Shown here: piece by piece, positions 36,354-45,385 of the stretch
How positions within the stretch are numbered: the stretch's first letter is position 1
Layout of the letters: each line of letters opens with the position of its first letter
Source: Szabonella alba
Lineage (GTDB): Bacteria > Pseudomonadota > Alphaproteobacteria > Rhodobacterales > Rhodobacteraceae
NCBI RefSeq assembly: GCF_016765775.1
Contig: NZ_JAESVN010000003.1
Location: 62,001-126,000, forward strand
Direction of reading: 5' to 3'
DNA: 64,000 nucleotides
The notes under the pieces: generated by a model
Told to the model about the DNA's origin: nothing
Databases searched by the model: none
What the model saw: only the letters and a program-made list of their open reading frames with translations
Translations under genes and position numbers: made by a program

Positions 36354-37589
36354 TCAGGTACCCGCAGGCGCCCCGCCTTCAAAGCGGTTGCCATTGCTGT
36401 AATCGCAGGGGGCTTCCTGCATTTCCAGATGCAGGCGGGTGCCGCGATAGGGATGGGCGCGGGCCAGATCCTCGTCAAACTCGATCCCCAGCCCCGGCGC
36501 CTCGGGCGGCAGGATATAACCCGCCTCCCAGCGGATCGAATTGCGGATCAGTTTCAGGTGGAATTCCCCGCCTGTCTCGATCGTCTCTGCGATCAGCAGG
36601 TTCGGGATCGAGGCGGCCAGATGCACATTCGCCGCCCATTCCACCGGCCCGGCATACAGATGCGGAGCCATTTCGGCGTTGAAGACCTCGGCCATGGCGG
36701 CGATCTTCTTGGCCTCCCATATGCCGCCAACCCGCCCCAGTGCCGGTTGCAGGATCTTGACCCCGCCATGCCGCAACAGCGCGCCAAACTCGGCCTTGGT
36801 GGTCAGCCGTTCCCCCGTGGCCAGCGGCACCCGGACCGAGGCCGCGACGGTGGCGAATTCGGCCAGATTGTCCGGCGGGATCGGCTCTTCATACCAAAGC
36901 GGCAGATAGGGCTCCAGCGCCTGTCCCAGCCGGATCGCACCCGCCGTGGTGAACTGCCCATGCGTGCCGAACAGAAGATCGGCGCGGTCGCCCACGGCCT
37001 CGCGGATCGCGCGGCAGAAGGCCACCGAGCGCGAGATATCCGACATGGCGGGCTGATGGCCGCCGCGCAGCGTATAGGGGCCTGCCGGATCGAATTTCAC
37101 CGCAGTGAAGCCCATATCGACAAAGCGCAGCGCCGCCTCGGCGGCCATGTCGGGATCGACCCAGAAATCGGGGTCGATCCTGCCCGGTTCCGGGTAAAGA
37201 TAGGTATAGCTGCGGATACGGTCATTCATACGGCCACCCAGAAGCGCCCAGACGGGGCGGTTCCGCGCTTTGCCCAGAATGTCCCAGCAGGCGATCTCAA
37301 GCCCTGAAAAGGCGCCCATCACCGTCGGATCGGGCCGCTGGGTAAAGCCCGAGGAATAGGCCCGGCGGAACATCATCTCGATATTCTCGGGGTTTTCGCC
37401 CTCCATGTAGCGGGCAAAGACATCCTCGATCACGGCTTTCATCGCTTGCGGCCCGACCGAGGAGGCATAGCATTCGCCATAGCCGGTGATACCGCAGGCG
37501 GTGGTCAGTTTCGGAAAGATCCAGTAGCGCCCGCCCCAGCCGGGGGCAGGCGGTGCCACGATGAAAATCTCAAGGTCTTTCAGGCGCAT
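36354..37589 (-). CDS. Enolase-superfamily sugar-acid dehydratase or cycloisomerase
   Basis: 411 residues with an N-terminal capping domain and a TIM barrel of the mandelate racemase subgroup. Putative catalytic positions are the lysine in FTAVKFDPAGPYT, the histidine in LLFGTHGQF, the metal-ligand glutamates in YEEPIPPDN and TGERLTT and QPALGRVGG. Such enzymes dehydrate aldonic or aldaric acids or open/close lactone-like rings. The exact reaction cannot be told from sequence. It is 11 bp downstream of an MFS gene that overlaps an alpha/beta hydrolase gene, so all three share an operon. Confidence 0.85.
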   Translation of the reverse strand: MRLKDLEIFIVAPPAPGWGGRYWIFPKLTTACGITGYGECYASSVGPQAMKAVIEDVFARYMEGENPENIEMMFRRAYSSGFTQRPDPTVMGAFSGLEIACWDILGKARNRPVWALLGGRMNDRIRSYTYLYPEPGRIDPDFWVDPDMAAEAALRFVDMGFTAVKFDPAGPYTLRGGHQPAMSDISRSVAFCRAIREAVGDRADLLFGTHGQFTTAGAIRLGQALEPYLPLWYEEPIPPDNLAEFATVAASVRVPLATGERLTTKAEFGALLRHGGVKILQPALGRVGGIWEAKKIAAMAEVFNAEMAPHLYAGPVEWAANVHLAASIPNLLIAETIETGGEFHLKLIRNSIRWEAGYILPPEAPGLGIEFDEDLARAHPYRGTRLHLEMQEAPCDYSNGNRFEGGAPAGT

Positions 37590-37600
37590 GGCAGGCTCCT

Positions 37601-38860
37601 TTACGGCTGTGCCCCGCGCAGGCGGGGCCGGGTGGCATGAAGAAACAGAACCGCGACCATCATCAGCGCGGCCAGCAGGAAAGGTGCGCCGGGGGCATGG
37701 ATGGCCGCGCCCGGGGCAGTAAAAATTGCGAAGGTGAAGGTCATCATCAACGGCGCGGCAATCATTGCAATGGCGTTGAGCGAGGCCAGAACGCCCTGCA
37801 ATTCGCCTTGCGCATCGGCAGGGGTGTTGCGCGACAGGATCGCCTGCAGGGCGGGCGTCGTCACCCCGCCCAAAGCGGTGATGGGCGTCAGGGCCAGCGC
37901 CATCCAGCCCGAGGTGACCAGCCCCAGCCCGGCCAGCGTGCCAAAATCAATCCACATGCCCCAAAGGGCTGCGCGGTGTTCCCCCAGCCGCCGGATCAGC
38001 GGGCCGACCAGCAGCGCCTGACCTAGCGCATAGCAGATGCCGTAAAGCGCCAGCGAATAGCCGATCATCGCGGTATCCCAGCCGAACCGCGCCTTTCCGA
38101 AAAACGCCCAGATCGCGGGATAGACATTCATCGCAAGCGCCAGCAGCAGAAAGGTCCAGAGCAACCGGCGCAGCCCCGGCAGCCGCCCCACCGCCCGCAG
38201 CGCGCCCAGCGGATTGGCGCGGGCAAGGGTGAAGGCGCGCCGATGGGCGGGGGCCAGCGTCTCGGGCAGGACGATCAGGCCAAACACCAGATTGGCAAAG
38301 GCCAGACCCGCCGCCGCCAGAAAGGGCAGATGCAGGTCAATCCCGGCCAGAACCCCGCCGATCAGCGGCCCCATGACAAAGCCCGAACCGAAGGCGGCGC
38401 CGATCAGGCCGAACCGGCGGCCCCGATCTTCGGGCAAGGTGATATCGGCAATGAAGGCGGTCGCAGTGGAATGGGTCGCGGCGGCGATCCCGGCAAGGAT
38501 ACGGGTTGCCAGCAGAATCCCGATCGTCGGGGCCAGTGCCATACCGACATAGCCCAGACCCATCACGCCAAGCGAGATCAGCAGGACCGGCCTGCGCCCG
38601 AAGCGGTCGGACAGCGACCCCACCACCGGCCCGAACAGAAACTGCATCACCGCGAAAGATGTCGCCAGAACCCCGCCCCAAAGGGCGGCCTGCGACAATG
38701 ACCCCCCGGTGACGCTTTCGATCAGATCCGGCATGACCGGAAAGATCAGCCCGATCCCGATGGCATCCAGTGCCACGGTCATCAGGATGAAACCCATCGC
38801 CAGCGGCGGGGCGGCAGCAGTCCCGGCACCCTGAACCCCTGCGGCGGGCGGTGCGGTCAT
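37601..38860 (-). CDS. MFS transporter, TCR/Tet (DHA1) family
   Basis: 419 residues, twelve probable membrane helices. The antiporter motif GSLSDRFGRRPVLLISL marks the loop between helices 2 and 3, and RILAGIAAATHSTATAFIADITLPEDRGRRFGLIGAAFGSGFVMGPLIGG is the TetA-like motif C region. By family it would export drugs or, in some cases, metabolites. Here it sits between a hydrolase and a sugar-acid dehydratase gene in the same operon, so resistance is not the only possibility. The 4-bp overlap with the hydrolase gene shows coupling. Confidence 0.88.
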   Translation of the reverse strand: MTAPPAAGVQGAGTAAAPPLAMGFILMTVALDAIGIGLIFPVMPDLIESVTGGSLSQAALWGGVLATSFAVMQFLFGPVVGSLSDRFGRRPVLLISLGVMGLGYVGMALAPTIGILLATRILAGIAAATHSTATAFIADITLPEDRGRRFGLIGAAFGSGFVMGPLIGGVLAGIDLHLPFLAAAGLAFANLVFGLIVLPETLAPAHRRAFTLARANPLGALRAVGRLPGLRRLLWTFLLLALAMNVYPAIWAFFGKARFGWDTAMIGYSLALYGICYALGQALLVGPLIRRLGEHRAALWGMWIDFGTLAGLGLVTSGWMALALTPITALGGVTTPALQAILSRNTPADAQGELQGVLASLNAIAMIAAPLMMTFTFAIFTAPGAAIHAPGAPFLLAALMMVAVLFLHATRPRLRGAQP

Positions 38861-39543
38861 GGCAGCAAAAGGGCCGCAAGCCGTTCAGGCATTGAAAAGA
38901 ACGGCGAATGGGAGGCGGGAAGATCAAAGCGTTCCTGTGCCGCGCCGCCCATCACCGCCTGATATTCCGGCGGGATCGCACGGTCCTCGGCGCAGCGGAT
39001 ATAGCGTTTTGGAAGATCGGCAAAGCGCGTCGTCAGGTCCAGCGGCGTCTCCTGCGGCAAGACCGGCTGCGGGCCCAGATGCAACCGGGCAAAGGCGATG
39101 CTTTCGGCCGGGCAGTCATGATAGAAACGGTCCTCCAGCAAGGCATCGCGGAAGGTGAAACTATGGCCGTCGGGCGCAAGCTCGATCGCCTCTTTCAACG
39201 GCTGGCGCGGGCCTGCGCGGCGCATATCGGCCAGCGACAGCCCCGATTGCGGCAGATAGGCGCAAAGATAGGTCAGCCGCGCGATTTTTTCCGGTGCACG
39301 GTCCGCCGCCGCCGAAATCGGATAGCCGCCCATCGAATGACCGACCAGATAGGTCGGTCGGTCGCAGTGGTCGAGGATCGCCTCGGCATAAAGATCCAGC
39401 GTGACCCTGTCCGAAGGCATCGGATTGCTGCCATGGCCCGGCAGGTCGATGGCCGTGACCTCATGCCCGGCCAGATGCGGCAGCACATCGCGCCAGCACC
39501 AAGCCCCGTGACAGGATCCGTGAACCAGAAGAATACGCGCCAT
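38857..39543 (-). CDS. Alpha/beta hydrolase
   Basis: 228 residues of a compact alpha/beta hydrolase without signal peptide. The oxyanion motif is LLVHGSCHGAWCWRD at residues 4-18, the nucleophile elbow GHSMGG is near residue 78, an Asp lies in CAEDRAIP and the catalytic His in PASHSPFFSMPE. The overall look matches plant-type methyl/salicylate esterases and bacterial homologues of about 230-260 residues. AGAGG precedes the ATG; the open frame upstream lacks hydrolase character. Operon partners suggest it could open an ester or lactone whose acid is then dehydrated. Confidence 0.85.
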   Translation of the reverse strand: MARILLVHGSCHGAWCWRDVLPHLAGHEVTAIDLPGHGSNPMPSDRVTLDLYAEAILDHCDRPTYLVGHSMGGYPISAAADRAPEKIARLTYLCAYLPQSGLSLADMRRAGPRQPLKEAIELAPDGHSFTFRDALLEDRFYHDCPAESIAFARLHLGPQPVLPQETPLDLTTRFADLPKRYIRCAEDRAIPPEYQAVMGGAAQERFDLPASHSPFFSMPERLAALLLP

Positions 39544-39820
39544 TGGTCTGCCTCTTTGTGCCTCGCCCGGCCATCGGTAGGGGAGCGACCGGCGCGGTGC
39601 AAGGGGGCAGGCCCGGAAGGGCGCCTTGGCCCGGATCTTTGCGCGCCCGACCGCGCTGCCGTCAAAGCCGGTCATATCCGCAAAGCGCGGCACGAACCAA
39701 AGCGGAACCGCATGATAGGGCGTGACACTGCCCGAAAACCGGGGCAGGGCGGGCGTTGCGGACAGTCGGCGCGGCAAAGCCTTGCAAGAATTGCAGCGCT
39801 ATGACCCGGCCTTAAATGCA

Positions 39821-39847
39821 AAAGGGCCACCTGACCGATGGCCCTTT
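39821..39847 (-). terminator. Terminator after the Hint-domain gene
   Basis: AAAGGGCCA pairs with TGGCCCTTT across a 9-base loop, followed on the minus strand by TTTGCATTT. It lies 20 bp after the Hint-gene stop in its direction of transcription. Confidence 0.7.
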
Positions 39848-39866
39848 CCCTGCAAATTCTGATCAA

Positions 39867-40979
39867 TCACCCCACGTAAACAGGCTGTCCGCCGCTTTTG
39901 TGCCGCGCCACGATCTGCTTCATCAGTTTGCCTGTATCGGGAATCACGCGCGCAGGCGCCGGGGTATGATCCGGGCTACAAATTTCGGGAAACAGCGTTT
40001 CGATTTCGGCCCGTGCTTCCGGTGATACGGATTTGAGGGCCTCGGGGCCTGTAAACAGGCTTTCTGTCCACGCGCCGTTGGCGCAGATCACTTCGTGCTG
40101 ATCGAACAAGATGTGAAAATACTCGACCTCTTGAACATCATGCGCGATCTCGATGCCTTTTAGCCCGACAAGCTTGATTGCCGGAACAAGGGCCTCATCG
40201 GTGCCAAGCAATTCCTGAACAATCGGCGACCGCAGCAAAAACCGGTGCTGACGCGAAACCAACAGATCCTGCCTGGGCAGACCGTCGCCAAGTGCTCCGG
40301 CCTTGACGCGGACCGGGCGCAGATTCGGCTTGAACAACAGATCAATCGTGGAAATATGACGCGACCCGATCCACCGAATGGGAAGCACGCCATGATCGCG
40401 GGTCAGAACATTATCCCCGGCCGACAGATCCTCGATCAGCACTTCCTCCTGTCCCGAACCGGTTCTGATCAAGGTGTTGCGACAGAAACATACCAGACTT
40501 GAGTAAGGAACATTGGGGTTGTTGCCGGTGGCAAACGACAAAGTTATACTATCACCGGGCTCAACCGGAATAGTCGTCACATAACCGAAATATTGTGGCT
40601 GGCCTCCCGGTGTTTCTTGATAGCTTAACATATAGAATGAACCGCTATCAGGAGGGACCGAATTGACAGTAATCGAACCCACAGAGGTCAGCCAGATGTT
40701 TGTCCCTTCTGGCACAAACCGAGGCCGGAGCGGCGTGTTAAGGCCAACACCAGGAATTAAAGTGTCGAACGAATTGACAGTTGCCTGATCTTGGTTCAGA
40801 TCTTTCGCGCCTGTGAAGCTATTACTATCCGCAAAACCGTCATCATCGTCGGTTATGGTCAATTTCTGCAAGGAGCCCGTTACGGTTGTGGTTTTAGGAC
40901 TGCCAGAATGTATACCTTGTGTCATAACAAGATTACCAAAGCTATCTAGACCCCAAAAGTAAACGTCATACTCAGCCAT
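39867..40979 (-). CDS. Hint-domain (hedgehog/intein-like) protein
   Basis: 370 residues. The last 200 are a Hint_2-type domain: the candidate catalytic Cys is in VCFCRNTLIRTGSG, followed by LSAGDNVLTRDHGVLPIRWIGSRHI and VEYFHILFDQHEVICANGAWTESLFTG. The N-terminal 170 residues are beta-rich and acidic (ITDDDDGFADSNSF, then VPPDSGSFYMLSYQETPGGQPQYFGYV), resembling a secreted adhesin-like domain. There is no C-terminal His-Asn, so protein splicing is unlikely; self-cleavage is possible. The ATG at 40979 follows GGGGAT; a GTG lies 12 bases before. The upstream half has clearly lower GC than the surrounding genome. Confidence 0.82.
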   Translation of the reverse strand: MAEYDVYFWGLDSFGNLVMTQGIHSGSPKTTTVTGSLQKLTITDDDDGFADSNSFTGAKDLNQDQATVNSFDTLIPGVGLNTPLRPRFVPEGTNIWLTSVGSITVNSVPPDSGSFYMLSYQETPGGQPQYFGYVTTIPVEPGDSITLSFATGNNPNVPYSSLVCFCRNTLIRTGSGQEEVLIEDLSAGDNVLTRDHGVLPIRWIGSRHISTIDLLFKPNLRPVRVKAGALGDGLPRQDLLVSRQHRFLLRSPIVQELLGTDEALVPAIKLVGLKGIEIAHDVQEVEYFHILFDQHEVICANGAWTESLFTGPEALKSVSPEARAEIETLFPEICSPDHTPAPARVIPDTGKLMKQIVARHKSGGQPVYVG

Positions 40980-41472
40980 CTTTATCCCCACACATCAATC
41001 AAGCCGACGCCTACAACGCGGGTCGCTTGAACACATTCCAAAGTTCCCAAACGTCTGTTTGATCCGCGCAGGACCATCTGTTTGATCCGCGCAGGATCTT
41101 CGCGTGACAAAAGATTGACGCGCAAAAGACGGGACCTTGGTCCAAAAAACCAGAATTTGCGGCGAATTTCGAGTTCTCTGATTGGCGCGGCGCGGAACCA
41201 GTTAGCGAAGCCTACGGGCGCCGAATCCTGCAGGCACAGGGCGCTCATGGCTCTTCGGTAAACTGCGGCGCCGATACGCGCGCCACCAAGCACCATGAGG
41301 GTCGCGTCAAACTGCCGACTGCCCCCCGGTGCCTATGTCAGACGGTGCAATCCCGACATCCGATCCTGCGCAGCAACGCGCGCAGCCAGAGCGAACCGAA
41401 AGCCCGGGAAAATCCGCCACACTTCGCGGGCAACGAAAATGCGAGGGGGGTGAATTTGGAGGAGAGACGGTT
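40980..41472. other. Low-GC intergenic stretch of the accessory pocket
   Basis: About 490 bp without a convincing gene. It holds a 20-bp direct repeat at 41054-41096 and a low-quality 104-codon leftward frame (40982-41296) that I rejected. Base composition is closer to the 5' half of the Hint gene than to the high-GC flanks. I see no insertion-sequence ends or attachment site. Confidence 0.5.
41054..41096. repeat. Perfect 20-bp direct repeat upstream of the Hint gene
   Basis: TCTGTTTGATCCGCGCAGGA occurs at 41054-41073 and 41077-41096 with a 3-bp spacer (23-bp period). It is 75-117 bp upstream of the Hint gene start. It may be an operator pair or the scar of a duplication at an insertion point. 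Confidence 0.65.
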
Positions 41473-41685
41473 TTGGTTAAAAATCAATCAGATAAGGGGG
41501 TAATGGCGGACAGTGAATGGGCATCGGACCTTGGAGTGAGGGCGGGCGAGTGCGCGCGCGCTCTTGGAAAGAATGGCACGACCAAGGAAGATTTACTGAC
41601 TTGGAAGCTCCATTCTTCAGAACGAATTGCCGAGCTGCTTCGTTACCGTGTTGCGAGCCTTACAGAGAAGGCAACCGGCAACTAA
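41473..41685 (+). CDS. Small hypothetical protein (doubtful)
   Basis: A possible 70-residue protein from a TTG start with GGAGGAGAG upstream, or 60 residues from the ATG at 41503, which has AAGGGGG before it. The sequence (KEDLLTWKLHSSERIAELLRYRVASL) is helical, charged and lacks a signal peptide. It lies in the low-GC pocket, alone, and does not resemble a known family to me. Two good ribosome-binding sites in tandem are the main support. Confidence 0.4.
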   Translation: MVKNQSDKGVMADSEWASDLGVRAGECARALGKNGTTKEDLLTWKLHSSERIAELLRYRVASLTEKATGN

Positions 41686-41746
41686 AGAGTTGCCGTTTTG
41701 GCGTGGGTTTGGGGCGATTTGCCCATAGCGCGCACAAGACCTGCAT

Positions 41747-41854
41747 TGAAAACATTAGATATTTTTCTTGCCGCTTTGCGCGCTCTGGCCCATTTCCGGC
41801 AAATATGGTCAAACCATCTGAAACGCCTCATCGCGTAACCCACTGAAAACATTA
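41747..41854. repeat. Two copies of a 12-bp motif
   Basis: TGAAAACATTAG occurs at 41747-41758 and 41843-41854 in the same orientation, 96 bp apart, both in AT-richer sequence before the TetR gene end. It may be a chance remnant of an old duplication. No transposase fragment is recognisable in between. Confidence 0.35.
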
Positions 41855-41959
41855 GGTTCATGATTTGCCCGATGGTCAAATCTTCTGATCGCCCTCACCC
41901 CGCCATGCCGCGGGTGCGGGGGGTGGCCCCGCCATGGCGCTTGCAACGGGCCTGCGGCC

Positions 41960-42577
41960 TCAGCGATCGTGGGGCAAAAGCCCCAGCCCACGCAGATAGA
42001 TTCCGATTCCGGTTTCCAGCAGATCCTCGGGCGGGAAGGGGCTGCGCGCCCCGGGTGCACCGCGCGCGAAAAGCTCGACCACGCCATGGCTCATCGCCCA
42101 GATATGGGCGGAAAACATCGAGGGCGGCGGGCGGCGATCCGGGGGCATCTGATCCGACAGCGCGGTTGCGGCCTCTTCCATAACGCCGCGCGCCTTGGCC
42201 GCGACCAGCGCCAGATCGGGATAATGGTTCAGGCTCAGCCCGCTTTCGAACATCGCCATATAGTGACCGGGATATTTCCGCGCAAAGGCCAGATAGGCGC
42301 GGCCCGTCGCCTCAAACGCCTGCAGCGCCGAGGGTTTGCCGCCGTTGAAGGCAAATTCCATCAGCGCCGCAAAAATCTCATATCCCTGCCGCGCGGCCTC
42401 GGCGATCAGATCCTCACGCCCGGCGAAATGACGATAGACCGCAGCCGGGGTGACATCGGCCGCTTTCGCCGCCTCGGACAGGGTAAAGCCCTGCGGACCC
42501 TTCTCGGTAATCAGCTCCAGCGCCGCCTCGACCAGCGCCTGCCGCAGATTGCCGTGATGATAGCCGCGTTTAGACAT
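41960..42577 (-). CDS. TetR-family regulator with WHG-type C-terminal domain
   Basis: 205 residues. The N-terminal helix-turn-helix is at residues 10-55 ([48 protein letters not shown]). The C-terminal half has [16 protein letters not shown], matching the WHG (TetR_C_33-like) domain. Its start overlaps the ppk2 stop by 8 bp, so it is co-transcribed with polyphosphate kinase and may control that operon. The ligand is unknown. Confidence 0.85.
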   Translation of the reverse strand: MSKRGYHHGNLRQALVEAALELITEKGPQGFTLSEAAKAADVTPAAVYRHFAGREDLIAEAARQGYEIFAALMEFAFNGGKPSALQAFEATGRAYLAFARKYPGHYMAMFESGLSLNHYPDLALVAAKARGVMEEAATALSDQMPPDRRPPPSMFSAHIWAMSHGVVELFARGAPGARSPFPPEDLLETGIGIYLRGLGLLPHDR

Positions 42578-43442
42578 CCCAGAGTTCGGGGCCGCCGCAG
42601 ATGGCCGGATCGGGAATGCCGATCAGGGCTGCATCCTTGCCCGCATAATCGACGCGTTGCAGGATGGTCTGGATAGCCGCAATCCGCGCGCGTTTCTTGT
42701 CGTCGGACCGGATCACCGTCCAGGGCGCATGCCCGGTATGGCTGCGCGACAGGGTCTCAATGATGGCGGCGGAATAGTCATCCCATTTCGCCAGCCCGTC
42801 GATATCAATGGGCGAGAGTTTCCACTGTTTCAGCGGATCGGTCTCGCGCGCCAGAAAGCGGCGCAACTGTTCGGCCCGCCCGACATTCAGCCAGAGTTTG
42901 ACAAGGATGATCCCCTCTTCGACGATCATCTGTTCGAAGGGGGGCAGCTGGGCAAAGAAATGCTGCCGCTGATCCGGGGTGCAGAAGCCAAAGACATGTT
43001 CGACCACGCCCCGGTTATACCAGCTGCGGTCGAACAGCACCATTTCCCCCGCCGCAGGCAGCCAGTCGACATAGCGCTGGAAATACCATTGCGTCGCCTC
43101 GCGGTCAGACGGCTTTGCCAGCGCCACGACATTGGCGACGCGTGGATTAAGATTTTCGCGCATGGCATTGATTGTGCCGCCTTTTCCGGCGGCATCCCGG
43201 CCCTCGAACACCACCACGACCCGCTTGCCCGTTGCCTTGATATCGGCCTGAAGGCGGACAAGCTGCCGCTGCAGCTCGTCCATTTCGGCCTCATAGGCCT
43301 TGCGCTTCATCTCTTCGCGGTACGGGTAGGACGGGGCAAGGATATCGTCCTTGTCCGCCTCACGCACCGCCTTGCGGATCGCGTCGGGCGCGTCCTGATC
43401 AAGATAGCGGCTGATGGCACCGTCAAAGGGCAGATCGGTCAT
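42570..43442 (-). CDS. ppk2: Polyphosphate kinase 2
   Basis: 290 residues of the PPK2 family. Walker A is GRDAAGKGG at residues 81-89, Walker B is [10 protein letters not shown], and the lid region is [38 protein letters not shown]. It uses polyphosphate to phosphorylate nucleoside mono- or diphosphates (or the reverse). CGGAG precedes the ATG at 43442; the frame extends further upstream without family character. Which PPK2 class it belongs to cannot be fixed from reading alone. It overlaps the TetR gene downstream. Confidence 0.92.
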   Translation of the reverse strand: MTDLPFDGAISRYLDQDAPDAIRKAVREADKDDILAPSYPYREEMKRKAYEAEMDELQRQLVRLQADIKATGKRVVVVFEGRDAAGKGGTINAMRENLNPRVANVVALAKPSDREATQWYFQRYVDWLPAAGEMVLFDRSWYNRGVVEHVFGFCTPDQRQHFFAQLPPFEQMIVEEGIILVKLWLNVGRAEQLRRFLARETDPLKQWKLSPIDIDGLAKWDDYSAAIIETLSRSHTGHAPWTVIRSDDKKRARIAAIQTILQRVDYAGKDAALIGIPDPAICGGPELWDV

Positions 43443-43499
43443 GGCAAGGGCTCCGGCTGGGCTTTGCGCCACTATGGCGCGGCCTGCGGGCAGGCGCAA

Positions 43500-44453
43500 T
43501 CAGCGCGCCGCCAGCCGGTCGATCGCGGCGCGGATCAGATCGGGATGGATGTGATGGGGCATATGGCCGGCACCCTCGATCAGCGTCAGCCGCGCATCGG
43601 GCAGGCGCTGTGACAGGGGGATGGCGTGGATATGCGGCGGCACGGTCGTGTCATTGCTGCCATGCAGGATCTCGACCGGCAGGGTCAGTTGCGGGTAATT
43701 CGGCTCCATCGCGATCAGGTTGGGCTTCAGCCCCATCACCTGCCGCGCATTGCGCCGCATCGTATCGCGCCGGATGGTCAGCCGCGCGCCGATATGACCG
43801 GCATAGCCGGGCGGCGCCGGATCGGGGGCGAAGACGGCGGCAACCGAACCGTCAATCTGTGCATCGGTCGCAAAGGCGGTGATCAGCGGGCTGAGCGTCG
43901 CCGCCCCCAACGCACTGGCATTGACCTGATACCACGCCCCCAGCCCACCCGGGAATGGCATCGAGGCGGCGCCGACCAGCACCAGCCCGCGCGGACCCGA
44001 TGGATCGCGCAGTGCCCAGGCCAGCGCCACCGCGCCGCCATAGCTGTGGCCCAAGACAATCGGGTTTCGCACCCCAAGCAAATCCGCCGCCGCGCGCAGA
44101 TGATCGGCCTGCAACAGCACATTCACCCCGTCACCGGGCAGCGGATCGGAATAGCCCAGCCCCGGACGGTCCAGCAGCGTCACGCGGTAGTCTCGGGCCA
44201 GATCCTGCGCAATTCCCATCGTAAAATCACGCAGATTGCCGCCCGCACCATGGATCAGCACCAGATCAGGGCCTTCGCCCATCACCAGCGCATGAACGCG
44301 CCGTCCCCCGACCTCGACAAACTGCCCGACGGGGGGCGTCTCGGCCTCGGCCCGGGCCTCCATCCGCGTGGCGCGCCCATCGACCAGCGCCGCGCAGCCG
44401 CCAAGGACGGCCACGGCGGCGGCAAGGCTAATGGCCAATCTGGTCGATATCAT
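43500..44453 (-). CDS. Alpha/beta hydrolase, predicted lipoprotein
   Basis: 317 residues. A lipoprotein signal ([15 protein letters not shown]) places the lipidated cysteine at residue 20. The hydrolase core shows [14 protein letters not shown] for the oxyanion hole, GHSYGG as nucleophile elbow, a late Asp in [10 protein letters not shown] and the catalytic His in [14 protein letters not shown]. It would act at the periplasmic face of the membrane on an unknown ester or similar bond. Its first 26 bases overlap the metA 3' end, and no separate ribosome-binding site is evident, so translation probably depends on metA. Confidence 0.85.
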   Translation of the reverse strand: MISTRLAISLAAAVAVLGGCAALVDGRATRMEARAEAETPPVGQFVEVGGRRVHALVMGEGPDLVLIHGAGGNLRDFTMGIAQDLARDYRVTLLDRPGLGYSDPLPGDGVNVLLQADHLRAAADLLGVRNPIVLGHSYGGAVALAWALRDPSGPRGLVLVGAASMPFPGGLGAWYQVNASALGAATLSPLITAFATDAQIDGSVAAVFAPDPAPPGYAGHIGARLTIRRDTMRRNARQVMGLKPNLIAMEPNYPQLTLPVEILHGSNDTTVPPHIHAIPLSQRLPDARLTLIEGAGHMPHHIHPDLIRAAIDRLAAR

Positions 44454-45351
44454 AGGGCGTCTGCTGGTAAATTTCGTTTATCCAGTTGCCATATAGAAGA
44501 TGCGCGTGACTTCTCCAGCGGTTGAGCGGTGTTTTTCCGGGATTATCCTCGGGATAGTAATTGCCCGGTACATTGATCGGCGTGCCGTTGGTCACGTCGC
44601 GGTCATATTCCTGTTTCAGCGTGTCGCGGTCATATTCGAAATGGTTGAAGATATAGAGCGCGCGGCGGCCTTCATCCTCGACCAGACAGGGGCCGACCTC
44701 ATCGGATCCCAGCAGCGTCACCAGACCGGGGGCGGCGTCGATCTCGGCCTGTTTCATCTCGGTCCAGCGGCTGACGGGGATCACGCAATCATCCGAAAAC
44801 CCGCGCAGAAAGGGTGAGGCGGGCGCAAGATTGCGATGCCGGAAACAGCCGAAGGCCTTGGCGGGCAGCATATGTTTCTGCACGCCGTGGAAATGGTTGA
44901 TCATCGCCATGCCGCCCCAGCAGACGCCGAAGGTCGATTGCACATGGCTTTGCGTCCAGTCGAAGACCTGACGCAATTCGCTCCAATAGGTCACCTCTTC
45001 AAACGCCAGATGTTCAATCGGGGCGCCGGTGATGATCAGCCCGTCGAATTTCTCACCGCTATCGGCCACTTCGGCAAAGGGGCGATAGAAGGTTTCCATA
45101 TGTTCGGCGGCGGTGTTGCGGGCCTGATGCTCGGTCATGCGGATCAGCGACAGGTCGATCTGCAGCGGTGTGGCCCCGATCAGCCGGGCAAACTGGTTCT
45201 CGGTCTGGATCTTCTTGGGCATCAGATTCAAAAGCCCGATCCGCAGGGGGCGGATATCCTGTCGCGCCGCACGTTCGGGCGAGATGACCATGACGCCTTC
45301 ACGGCGCAGGACCTCATAGGCGGGCAGGTTTTCGGGCAGTTTGATCGGCAT
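44428..45351 (-). CDS. metA: Homoserine O-acyltransferase (MetA type, probably acetyltransferase)
   Basis: 307 residues, starting [20 protein letters not shown] as usual. The catalytic Cys is at residue 144 ([16 protein letters not shown]) and [19 protein letters not shown] is the MetA signature. At the specificity position corresponding to E. coli Gly111 this protein has Glu113 ([12 protein letters not shown]); in characterised homologues Glu here goes with acetyl-CoA rather than succinyl-CoA. It therefore probably makes O-acetylhomoserine for methionine. GGAG precedes the ATG. I saw no SAM-II riboswitch in front of it. Confidence 0.93.
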   Translation of the reverse strand: MPIKLPENLPAYEVLRREGVMVISPERAARQDIRPLRIGLLNLMPKKIQTENQFARLIGATPLQIDLSLIRMTEHQARNTAAEHMETFYRPFAEVADSGEKFDGLIITGAPIEHLAFEEVTYWSELRQVFDWTQSHVQSTFGVCWGGMAMINHFHGVQKHMLPAKAFGCFRHRNLAPASPFLRGFSDDCVIPVSRWTEMKQAEIDAAPGLVTLLGSDEVGPCLVEDEGRRALYIFNHFEYDRDTLKQEYDRDVTNGTPINVPGNYYPEDNPGKTPLNRWRSHAHLLYGNWINEIYQQTPYDIDQIGH

Positions 45352-45385
45352 GGGGTGTTCTCCGGTCCGTCAGGACATGAGGCAG

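Noticed and set aside
40982-41296. A 104-codon leftward frame before the Hint gene
   Set aside because: Includes the 20-bp repeat, has no ribosome-binding site and no recognisable domain. I considered a transposase fragment but saw no support.
41682-41879. Possible transposase remnant near the TetR gene
   Set aside because: The 65-codon frame is basic (RKWARARKAARK) but matches no transposase I know, and there are no terminal inverted repeats.
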